Below the pieces are notes generated by a model, which worked only from the letters and a program-made list of their open reading frames with translations, searched no databases and was not told where the DNA came from. The position numbers and the translations under genes were made by a program. Positions 1 to 8,204 of a DNA stretch of 64,000 bases are shown here, one piece after another; positions within the stretch are counted from its first letter, which is position 1; each line of letters opens with the position of its first letter. This DNA is from Eledone cirrhosa (lineage: Eukaryota > Mollusca > Cephalopoda > Octopoda > Eledonidae), in NCBI GenBank assembly GCA_964016885.1, contig OZ024748.1, positions 27,171,015-27,235,014 on the forward strand, read 5' to 3'.

Positions 1-200
1 GTTTTTTAAAACCTAGAAAAATTACTGATTTTCCAACCCCTCTCCTTATTCCACCCACTAGCGTCCGAAACGTTAAGACCCTCTTCCTGCTATATCAAGC
101 GTTAACCTAATATTTACCTTCCATATACTGTACCGATTGTGTTGTTATTTCTGTTTACCCTTTACATACTCCCCACTCTTAAGCGTGAAACTAATACTAA
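1..200. repeat. Penelope-like terminal repeat fragment
   Basis: Non-coding. Around 60-80 it carries a GTCC-GAAACG motif, followed by text ending in a TGTACCGATTGTG-like stretch that recurs at 45985-46040 and 57490-57540. The matching block at 45715-45757 on the other strand sits beside a complete CTGATGA...GAAACG motif, so this is probably one end of a PLE-type terminal repeat. The small reading frames here are not gene-like. The call rests on repeat comparison within the window only. Confidence 0.3.
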
Positions 201-505
201 TATCATTTGTACTGCTTCTCTGTTTTTTGTTCTCTGTTCATTTATTAAACTATATATATATATATGTGTATATGTGTATATATATATTTTGTTTCTGAAT
301 TTGTTTAGCAAGATTCTTTATCTGAAATCGTGTGTTGAAACCGATATTGTTATACTTTGGGAGGGTCATGTTGCTAATAAGAAACACACGCACCAGTTGC
401 TTTCACTTCAATTTATTATAATAAATTTATAAACTTAGGAATTTATAAATTTATAAATTTCTGGTTGGTTGGTTGGTTCCACAACCAGATAGTTGTTTAT
501 ATATT

Positions 506-548
506 GTCAAAGTTCTTTCGTCACACATTCTGTGACCTCTTCAGTGAC
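506..548 (-). ncRNA. Hammerhead-like motif, left fold-back arm
   Basis: Read on the minus strand: GTCA, CTGAAGA, a 6-bp hairpin (GTCACA/TGTGAC), GAAA, a very short stem, then TGAC, which pairs with the first GTCA. This is the order of a type I hammerhead core with a minimal stem III. One extra base lies between CTGAAGA and stem II, so activity is uncertain. Minimal hammerheads in Penelope-like elements are known from the literature; this assignment is by eye. Confidence 0.4.
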
Positions 549-749
549 TGGGGATTCTTTTCTTTGTTTTTGTGCCTCTCCTTTGTTCTGTCCTACGCCA
601 TTTTGTTTCTGTGTGTGTGTTGTGTGCTCAGTCTGCGCATGCGCCACATCCGGGTGTCTGTGTGTGTTTATATTTGTTTATTTATTTGTTTATTTACATG
701 TTACCGGTTGGTTGTTTGTTCTATGTGTGTGTGTGTTTTCGTTTTGTCC

Positions 750-911
750 TTAATTGTAAGTTGTGATGTTGCTGTTCCACTCATATTTTCTATTTAATTT
801 TGGTTGTAATTCTTTTATTTTTATTGCCTCTGTGATTTGTCTAAACATTGCGTCTTTTCTGTGTGTAGATTCTATTTTTATTTCTATGTTCTCTAATTTA
901 CCCTTATGTTC
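750..911 (-). pseudogene. GIY-YIG endonuclease C-terminal fragment (left arm)
   Basis: About 53 residues from EHKGK to a stop at 750. They contain the tail pattern FRQITEA...LQPKLNRK, in which Glu and Asn match the last catalytic Glu and Asn of GIY-YIG nucleases (compare the fuller copy at 3423-4403). It is the mirror image of 940-1101. The GIY and YIG motifs are missing, so it cannot be functional. It belongs to the fold-back element. Confidence 0.6.
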
Positions 912-939
912 TATAGAACATAAGGGTAAATGTTCTATA

Positions 940-1101
940 GAACATAAGGGTAAATTAGAGAACATAGAAATAAAAATAGAATCTACACACAGAAAAGACG
1001 CAATGTTTAGACAAATCACAGAGGCAATAAACATAAAAGAATTACAACCAAAATTAAATAGAAAATATGAGTGGAACAGCAACATCTCAACTTACAATTA
1101 A
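940..1101 (+). pseudogene. GIY-YIG endonuclease C-terminal fragment (right arm)
   Basis: The frame from EHKGK to the stop at 1101 gives the same 53-residue tail as the left arm, with two substitutions. RQITEAINIKELQPKLNRK aligns with RQIREASAIELRRPRLNRK in the ORF at 3423-4403. Only the C-terminal quarter of the nuclease is present. Confidence 0.6.
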
Positions 1102-1302
1102 GGACAAAACGAAAACACACACACACATAGAACAAACAACCAACCGGTAACATGTAAATAAACAAATTAATAAACAAATATAAACACACACAGACACCCG
1201 GATGTGGCGCATGCGCAGACTGAGCACACAACACACACACAGAAACAAAATGGCGTAGGACAGAACAAAGGAGAGGCACAAAAACAAAGAAAAGAATCTC
1301 CA

Positions 1303-1345
1303 GTCACTGAAGAGGTCACAGAATGTGTGACGAAAGAACTTTGAC
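1303..1345 (+). ncRNA. Hammerhead-like motif, right fold-back arm
   Basis: GTCA-CTGAAGA-G-GTCACA loop TGTGAC-GAAA-GAACTT-TGAC. Stem I is 4 bp (GTCA/TGAC), stem II 6 bp, and stem III at most one or two pairs. The additional G before stem II departs from the canonical core. The predicted cleavage position would follow CTT near 1341. Confidence 0.4.
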
Positions 1346-1503
1346 AATATATAAACAACTATCTGGTTGTGGAACCAAACAACCAACCAGAAATTTATAA
1401 ATTTATAAATTCCTAAGTTTATAAATTTATTATAATAAATTGAAGTGAAAGCAACTGGTGCGTGTGTTTCTTATTGGCAACATGACCCTCCCAAAGTATA
1501 ACA

Positions 1504-1540
<37 letters not shown>

Positions 1541-1734
1541 ATGTTGATTTAAAACTGCACTATCCACAAGTGTTTTTAACCTTCATATCATGTCTTCCTA
1601 TTTTATCTGATGAAAACACAAATGTTATTGCATGATGATATTTGTTTTTGAAATGCGCATAATAAAATACATGGAACTCTTTTAACCATCTTTTGATCTT
1701 ATATATATATATATATATATACATATCTGTATAT

Positions 1735-1930
1735 CATCATCATCGCCGATTAACGTCTATCTTCCATGCTAGCATGGGTTAGACGGGATTGTCCCAATTA
1801 GCGGCAAGTTGGGTCAGATGATCATGTCTCGCTCATATAGGATAGTTTCTGGCTGGTTTTCTACAGCTGGATGCCCTTCCTAACACCAACCACATTGACA
1901 GTGTGTGCTGGGTACTTTTTGTTGTGACAC
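1735..1930 (-). repeat. RTE/SINE 3' tail repeat with GATGAT end
   Basis: Read on the minus strand it contains GTTAGGAAGGGCATCCAGCT, then CCCATGCTAGCATGGAAGAT, and ends in (GATGAT)n. The same tail ends the RTE LINE copies at 38875 and 42100 and the SINE at 35283-35622. No tRNA-like head is visible, so it is a truncated LINE or SINE end. It is flanked by TA repeat. Confidence 0.6.
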
Positions 1931-2072
1931 CTATATGATGTATATGCATAAATATATAAGCACAGGTTTGACCAAGTGGCATGTTAAGCAACTATCACCT
2001 CAGGTTGCCAGATGACAAAAACTTTGTCAGTGGAATCTGGTGGACAGAAACTGAAAGAGCATATTATATATA

Positions 2073-2920
2073 CTAGCTAACGTACCCAGCTTCGCCCGGG
2101 TAAACAGATAAGAGAAGGCAGGTAAAAGAGAAAATGACTGTATTGAATGTTTGTCTGGTTACAGTATGAGGGGAGTCCGTGGTGTATGTGTGATACAGAA
2201 AACAGTAAAAAAAAAATCTTCCAGATATACCAGATTCTTCGTTGTACCGTTTGTGCATAGTATATGAACAATTCTAGGTGCTCCCACCTAGAATAGTGAC
2301 CTCTAGGAGATGGTTCATCTTCTGCCTGACTGTAAAACGTGTATCATTGCATAGACGTGGTTGTTCCACGTTTCTCAAAAGGATATTGGAAGTTCCAATC
2401 TTTTATATTATTTGTAGATATAGATAATTAATATAAAAGATGATGCTCAGCCAGTTCGTCTTCAACCACCGCAGCACGCCGTCGCTGCTTGGCTCCAGTG
2501 TTTCGTTGGCGTTGTTCAGCCAGCTCCGCTTCATTCATGGCGACACGTCTTCGCCTCTGAAGTTCGGCGTTCCGATAGCGCTGTTCGGCCCGTTTTTCTT
2601 CATTCCTGGCTGCACGCCGTCGCCGCTGTAGTTCACTGTTTGATAAAGTCGAATTGCTTTTACTTTCTGTGGAACGCCGCACGCACGTACACACACATAA
2701 ACATACGCGCACGTACATACACACGCACACATGATAATAGTTACAGCGTTCACTTTGCCTCTCTCTTTCTTACTCTCCACTCTCACTCCCTCATTGGCAT
2801 TATGCATATTAATTTAAGTTTGGCGTCGTTGGGGTGGGCGGAGTCATTTGAAACCTATGAATCAATGATAATCGAGAATTATGACACACGGAATACTGAC
2901 ATTGTTGAAATTAATATATA
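2073..2920 (-). mobile_element. Helitron-like fragment
   Basis: On the minus strand the 3' end reads GGGCGAAGCTGGGTACGTTA then GCTAGT against TA repeat, which fits a Helitron-type end (CTRR followed by T). A second CTAGT end of the same style lies at 18989 next to Helitron helicase sequence. The fragment carries an Arg-rich repeat ORF (2428-2730). The upstream limit is uncertain. Rep and helicase regions are absent here. Confidence 0.45.
2428..2730 (-). pseudogene. Arg/Glu-rich 23-residue repeat ORF (Helitron-associated type)
   Basis: From about 2660 to 2428 the frame gives three repeats of 23 residues. Each starts with QRRRR or QRRRA and ends in an (E)LAEQR- or RAEQR-like helix-forming stretch. 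The 23-residue period and composition resemble the STPR ('score and three') repeats that occur in some Helitron-encoded proteins and in FMBP-1. The leading MCVCMYV part is translated CA/TG microsatellite and is not real. Upstream coding sequence is missing, so this is a remnant. Family assignment is inference. Confidence 0.4.
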
Positions 2921-2927
2921 TATATAT

Positions 2928-4310
2928 ATATTGTTATACTTGGGAAGGGTCATATTTGTGTAATATTGCCAGAATTAATAACAGAACACACTCACTGTTT
3001 GGTTGGTTTTCGTTTCTCTGTCTTTTATATCGGTTAATTTAATTTATTCGGTCCTCAATGTTGCCATTGACTGACCAACGGTCAAAAATACAGATACAAT
3101 ATAGACACGAACACATATATATAGTCTATCAAAGTTCTTTCGTTGCACATCTGCAACATCGTCAGTGTTGCTATTATGTTTCCTCCCGTTGCATTGTATG
3201 CTTACGCCATCTTTATTTAGCCTGTTTATTTATTTATTTGTGTTTTTTTTGTCTTCTCTGCGCATGCGTTTGCGTATAGTGTTTTGTTTGATGTGTGTTC
3301 TTGTTTGGGTGACTGTGTATTGGTTAATGTATTCTATCTATACTAGTGTGTGTTTATATGTGTTTGTTGTTATTGTGCTTGTGTATGTATTTATCTATTT
3401 ATTTATTTATCTATCTATCTATTTATACTTCTCTTAGGTCAGTGTTGTTTGTTTGGGTGTTGTTGTTATTCCATTCATTCTTTCTGTTTAGCCTTGGCCT
3501 TCTAAGTTCTATTGCGCTGGCCTCTCTGATTTGCCTATCTGCTGGGTCATTTCTATGTTTAGATATTATTCTAACTTCTATGTTGTCTATGTTACCGTTG
3601 TGTTGTTGTCTGGCATGTTCGTATAGTACTGAACCGTTTTTTCGTCCTTTTAGTTCCCCCCAGTGTTGGTCTATCCTTTCACCTATGCTACGAGCTGTCT
3701 CGCCTATGTATGTTGTTGTCATGTTTCTGCAAGCACCCTTTGTACATCTTATGCTATAGACTACGTTTCTAGTTTTACAGTTTATCCGGGGGTTTACTCT
3801 ACATATGATACATTTCCTATTAGTACAGTGGGTTTTCTTAAAAGGGTAGGTTTTGCTGATCAGGGATTTTATGGTGGTTCCTGGCTTTTCTACCACCTTA
3901 ATCTTTACGTGGGTCTTTTTCAGGGCCTGTCTACACTGGTTAGCTAATTTCCCTCCAGGGGTAGCGTCCACAAACATGACACTCTGGTATCTCTGGTTGT
4001 CGTACCATGAGGTGGCTTTCCCTATCTTATGTCTAGTCCTATCTAAGCTATTCCATGATTTACTCCTGTATAATGGGCAAATTCCTTTCATGTCCAGTTC
4101 TGTGAGGGTCTTATACTTCTCCGTGGCTCCTTCGTATACTCTGATTCTGTCTCTTTGGTTGTAGCCAGAGAACTGCATGCGGTTGATGAAGTGTTGGATG
4201 TGTCTTTCCATTTCTGTTGGGTCGCACATGTGGGACACGTTCTTCATCACTCGTACCAAGTCTGCGATCAGAATATTAAACTTAGCACTACTGGACATTG
4301 CTGAGTTTTT
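2928..4310 (-). mobile_element. Penelope-like element, 3' part
   Basis: On the minus strand: RT thumb-like segment, zinc-binding cysteines, GIY-YIG nuclease, stop at 3423, a roughly 490-bp 3' UTR with a hammerhead-like motif, and an outer terminus ATTGTTATACTTGGGAAGGGTC abutting TA repeat at 2930. The terminus matches those of the two fold-backs. The RT catalytic core is missing, and the upstream end is joined to Tx1-like ORF1 sequence. Confidence 0.7.
3124..3167 (-). ncRNA. Hammerhead-like motif in PLE 3' UTR
   Basis: Minus strand: CTGACGA, T, GTTGCA loop TGCAAC, GAAA, GAACTT, TGATAGAC. Stem II differs in sequence from the fold-back copies (GTTGCA instead of GTCACA) yet keeps perfect pairing. 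That is covariation expected of a conserved RNA structure. Stem I pairing is weak here. Confidence 0.4.
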
Positions 4311-4403
4311 GGGAGGGGGAACTTTTGTTTGTGATTTTTGTGCTGGTGTTTGTGTGTTTGTTTCGTTTTTGTTCATGCGGTTCTTTCTTTTTATTCTTTT
4401 CAC
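3423..4403 (-). CDS. GIY-YIG endonuclease ORF of a Penelope-like element, fused to Tx1 ORF1 tail
   Basis: An uninterrupted 326-codon frame. Residues 1-30 (MKRIKRKNR...) match the lysine-rich C-terminal part of the Tx1-like ORF1 (compare [10 protein letters not shown] in the copy at 50876-52777). From about residue 33 (NSAMSSSAKFNIL) the sequence matches the PLE copy at 20535, including FSGYNQRDR and a MFVDATPGGKLA segment typical of the region between the PLE RT thumb and nuclease. Cys193, Cys198 and Cys201 could bind zinc. The nuclease spans about 214-306: VYSI, then TYIGETARS, catalytic-type Arg243, Glu294 and Asn306 all present. In PLEs this domain nicks target DNA. The RT core needed for transposition is absent, so this is at best a mobilised or fossil ORF. 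The Met used is only the first in frame; the frame is open further into ORF1. Confidence 0.75.
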   Translation of the reverse strand: MKRIKRKNRMNKNETNTQTPAQKSQTKVPPPKNSAMSSSAKFNILIADLVRVMKNVSHMCDPTEMERHIQHFINRMQFSGYNQRDRIRVYEGATEKYKTLTELDMKGICPLYRSKSWNSLDRTRHKIGKATSWYDNQRYQSVMFVDATPGGKLANQCRQALKKTHVKIKVVEKPGTTIKSLISKTYPFKKTHCTNRKCIICRVNPRINCKTRNVVYSIRCTKGACRNMTTTYIGETARSIGERIDQHWGELKGRKNGSVLYEHARQQHNGNIDNIEVRIISKHRNDPADRQIREASAIELRRPRLNRKNEWNNNNTQTNNTDLREV

Positions 4404-5757
4404 GGGTTGGAAGGGTTCATCCTCATCGCCGCTGGGTGCCGTCGATAGGGGTTCCTCATCCGTGTTGATGGGTAGGGGTATGTTTTGGGGTTCTGTAGTG
4501 TCTGTGTGTGTTTTTGTATTTGTTTTGGGTGGGGAGGGGTTGGGTGGGATAGTGTTCTGTTGTTTTTTCTTGTTGTCGTGGTGGTGGTGGTTGTGTTGTT
4601 ATTTGTGGTGTTGGTAAAAGTGTTTTTTTTTTTTTTGTCAATTGAGGACAGGCAGCCCTTAGGTGACCTCTGCTTGCGCAGTGGTAACATGCGGGCCGCC
4701 TACTCTCAACCGAAATGTTTATGTAGGTCTGTCCATCCAGAGGTACTCTCTGTGGGATTTCTATTATACGTTCTGGGCTCATCTGCACCAGAATTTCGAC
4801 GCTAGTCCCACTAAATATATCTCTGGAGGATTTTCCTACTGAGATCAAAATGTCTTGTTCAAAGTCAATTAGACCATAAAGTATCCGCCAAATATCTACT
4901 TTGGGTGTTATGCATGTAATTTTTATTTTTTGCGTTCTTTTTCCCATGTATGTAGGGAAAAATATAAAATGGGTGGGCACAATGGGCACGATGGAATATT
5001 TTTGCTGTTATGTTATTTTTCATCAGCACCGAGATGCTGCCGAAAAGATTGGCTTTCTGAATGAATAAAATGTTATCCATGTGGTTCCTTAAAACCTGCT
5101 CAATCTCACTCTGAGATAGTTGAGCTGGTTTTTTTTATGCATTTGAGATTGTCCTGAAAACCACCGTGTTCAGGGCATTTTCTCTCCTTAGTTCTTGTGG
5201 TGAATTTATGCTAAATGACCCATTGGGTCCAAAAGTCACATATTGTTTAGCTTCTTCCAACTTTTGTTTCGCGTTGGTTAAATCCAAAAGTTGAAATATT
5301 TCCGGTTTTTTTTTTTTTTTACGGTATCAGCAAAAGAAATTTTGCTGTTGTCTTTCTTGTTGTTGTTGTCACTGTTGTTTGTATTTTCTTTGGTGTTTGT
5401 GTTGACATTTTTTTCCTTTTGATTGGTATTGTTGGATGTGTTTTCAATTTTTTCATTTTCTGTATTTTTTGGTGTCTGTTGTGGGCTGTTATTTTCATTT
5501 TTTGTTGTGTGAATTTCCATTTCTTTACGAAAGGAAGTGTTTGCAACATATATTTCCTTCTGTGTGTGGATACATGTGACGTTTGTGACGTCAGGCGTGT
5601 TCAGTTGCTTACAAGCAGCTGAAGCTTGTTCCACTTCTAGATGTTGAGGCGATGATGTTGACCTTTCTTTGTCAATGCCTGCTACTACCTGCTGGTCAAG
5701 TAGGCATGGCTTTCCCTTCCCATCTTGTTTGGGCAAAGAAGTAGGTGCTTCGGCCAT
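4310..5757 (-). pseudogene. Tx1-like LINE ORF1 (copy C), frameshifted
   Basis: Starts MAEAPTSLPKQDGKG at 5757; copy A also starts MAEA. An Asn/Lys/Thr-rich N-terminal linker is followed by KISFADTVKK. The frame breaks near 5280 in a T-run and resumes with FPTYMGKRTQK, FSGTSVEILVQMSPERI, and a zinc knuckle CYHCASRGHLRAAC (C-x2-C-x4-H-x4-C) near 4690. A Pro/Thr/Gln-rich tail then shifts frame again. ORF1 proteins of this LINE group bind RNA and form the RNP. Frameshifts make this copy non-functional apart from the open C-terminal frame that runs into the GIY-YIG domain. Confidence 0.7.
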
Positions 5758-5930
5758 TTAAAAAAAAATGTACTGTTTTGCAAAAATATTTTGGAGGACT
5801 GACCAGATTAAAATTTGACCTGCCAGTCCCTCTACAAATTGGTATAAAATTAAAAGTTCACAATGACGAATTTCTAAGGAAATTTAAACAAAACTTACCG
5901 AGCAAGTTTAACACGTGTCAATCCCAGCGA
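4310..5930 (-). mobile_element. Tx1-like LINE copy C, 5' half (5' UTR and ORF1)
   Basis: The 5' end at 5930 (minus strand GCTGGGATTGACACGTGTTA) is nearly identical to the 5' end of copy A at 6045. The 5' UTR is followed by ORF1 from 5757. The copy ends near 4310 where PLE sequence starts; no ORF2 is attached. It lies head-to-head with copy A across the TATC/GATA block 5931-6044. Confidence 0.75.
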
Positions 5931-6044
5931 TAGATAGATAGATATATATATATAGATAGATCTATCTATCTATCTATCTATCTATCTATATTAATATATA
6001 TATATATATATATATCTATATATATCTATCTCTATCTATCTATC
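5931..6044. repeat. GATA/TATC microsatellite between head-to-head Tx1-like LINEs
   Basis: (GATA)n changes to (TATC)n with interspersed TA. Each flanking element reads TATCTATC just before its own 5' end, so the block is itself roughly palindromic. Confidence 0.9.
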
Positions 6045-6357
6045 GCTGGGATGGACACGTGTTAAACTTGCTCGGTAAGTTTTGTTTAAATTTCCTTAGA
6101 AATTCGTTGTGAACTTTTAATTTTATGTAAATATCTCTTTACGATGGACACATGTGCTGAGCTCGCTCGGTAAGTTTCGTTTAAATTTATCTGGAAATTG
6201 TGAACTGTAAACTTTCATTTTTGTACCATTTTGTAGAGGGACTGCCAGGTCAAATTTTGATCTGGTCAGTCTCTCAAAATATTCTACGCCTTTAGGCGAA
6301 ATAGTGTTGTAAACATTTTATCTTTCGAAAAATTTCGAAAAACCCTATTTGAGAAAA

Positions 6358-8149
6358 ATGGCTGAAGCATCTTCACCAACAATCAAAGAAAGAAAAGGGA
6401 AGTCATACTCACAGCTTCCCCCTGCCACTGTCACAGCAGCAGATGCCAAAGGCAGAGGAAGAATTGTCTTCACCTGTTGACCGACAACTTGATGTAGCCA
6501 CAACTATACAAGAAACTGAAAACAATAACAACAACAACGACAACAACAGCAACAATAAAGACAACAAAAACAACAACAACACAAACGTCACAAGTATCCA
6601 CACACCAAACGAGAAAGACAACAACAACAACAAAGATGAAAACAACTCAAACGACGAGAAACAAAACAATACAAACACCAACAACGAAAACAAAATATCT
6701 TTTGCACAAACGGCTAAATTATCAGTCACTTATGTGCTTGAAGATATTTCAAAAGCAAAAGAAATGCTGGAAAAAGCCAAAAAATATGTATCTTTTGGCG
6801 AAAACGGTTCGTTTTCTATAAATTCACCTCCAGAACTAAAAAAACAGACGGAATTACGAACTGTCGTATTCCGTACAATTTTAAATAAAACAAAAAACCC
6901 AGCACAACCATCTCAAGCTGAAATTCAGTTAGTACTGAAAGAAGCGATGAAAGACATCACTTTCATACGGATAAACTCTATGGGAGTTTATCCATATTGA
7001 TGAAAGACGAATTGGCGGCGAAAAAATACTCTGTGTCGCCAATTCGTTCCACACACTACACCTTCTTCCCCACCTACATGGGTAAAAAAACCTAGAGAAT
7101 ATGGATAACCACCATCACCCCAAACATAAACTACTGGTGGTTACTAACCGGTTTCCTCAATTTAGACGAGGACAACCTCATTTCAATAGGGAAGGCATCC
7201 GGCGACGCGTTCAGTGGAACGAGTATCGAAGTTCTGACCCAAATAAGGCCAGAACGTATCGCCCAAATCCGTGAGCGCGTCATGCTGGATGACCGTACCC
7301 ACCTCAACATTATTGTGGAGGGTAGGCGTCCCTCCTGTTACCTCTGTGGCAATAGAGGTCACCTGAGGGCTGCCTGTCCCCAGCGCACACAGAAAAAAAA
7401 CACTGCTACCAACACCAACACCACCCCAACAACAACAACAAAAACAACCACAACAACAACAACAAAAACCAACACCACCACAACAACAACAAACACGTGA
7501 AAAAACAACACAGAATACTGTCCCACCCAATCCCTCCCCACCCAAAACAAATACAAAAACACACACACCGCAAACACTACCAGAAAACATACCCCTCCCA
7601 CCCAACAAGGAAGACGAACCCCTTTCGTCGCAAGACGAAAAAGATCCCTTCCAACAAGTAAAAAGAAAGAAGAGGAGACGCACCACAGACACACTTGTTA
7701 ACTTTAACCCTCCCCAAGAGAACACAAACTACACACAAACCACCCATCCCTGTCACACAACACTAACTGCTACACAAAAAAAGACTTTACAATATACATA
7801 CATGAACACAGACAACAAAGAACTACTGAAAACAATTTCAGCAAACCCTTCGGTCCAAACTGAAGGGCCTAACTTTATAACTGCTGTGGGACTACCTCAT
7901 TTAAAAATGATTAAAGTCCCAATGAACTTTTACAAAACACTGAAAATAAATTTCACGGAGGACGTGGGCCCCCCCCCCCCCTGCGCCAAACCAATCAACC
8001 GCGTCCTCCTAAAAAATTTCACCCCCCCATCCCACCCAGACACCCACTCAACCACAAACACCCCAACCCCAACAACACACAGATGCCCCTTCACTTCCAC
8101 AAACCACCACCCCACCCAACAACCCATCCCCAACCAGCATGGAAATTGA
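6358..8149 (+). pseudogene. Tx1-like LINE ORF1 (copy A), frameshifted
   Basis: ATG at 6358 (MAEASSPTIKERKGK). The frame shifts near 6440 into an Asn-rich linker (6443-6975). It continues with [40 protein letters not shown] and KEAMKDITFIR, breaks again near 6975, then resumes LMKDELAAKK, FSGTSIEVLTQIRPERI and a zinc knuckle CYLCGNRGHLRAAC at about 7339-7380. A Thr-rich tail and at least one more frameshift precede the end [10 protein letters not shown]...EDVGPPPP. The same blocks occur in order in the intact copy D ORF1. It is non-functional. Confidence 0.75.
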
Positions 8150-8204
8150 GCGGCCCGTTTCCCGGGACGCAGAGAGGTAAGTGCCTTTTCTCCTTACCAC
8201 CAAC

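Larger units (their letters stand above)
345..1506. mobile_element. Fold-back of two Penelope-like 3' ends (giant inverted repeat)
   Basis: The left arm (about 345-915) is the reverse complement of the right arm (about 920-1506). Both outer ends read TTGTTATACTTTGGGAGGGTC toward the centre. Each arm carries, from centre to edge, the C-terminal end of a GIY-YIG protein, a long T/G-rich 3' UTR, a hammerhead-like motif and the outer terminus. The centre contains a short repeat (ACCCTTATGTTCTATAGAACATAAGGGT-type palindrome) present about one and a half times. The arms are nearly identical, with only a few mismatches such as ATTTATTTG versus ATTAATTTG. Two 5'-truncated PLE copies joined at their truncated ends would give this structure. 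Confidence 0.8.

Noticed and set aside
139..797. 97- and 110-codon Cys/Phe/Tyr-rich frames
   Set aside because: They lie in UTR and microsatellite of the fold-back; the mirrored frames on the other strand show that they come from the inverted repeat.
4177..4617. 146-codon plus-strand frame rich in Phe/Val/Gly
   Set aside because: Antisense shadow of the Tx1 ORF1/GIY-YIG coding strand.
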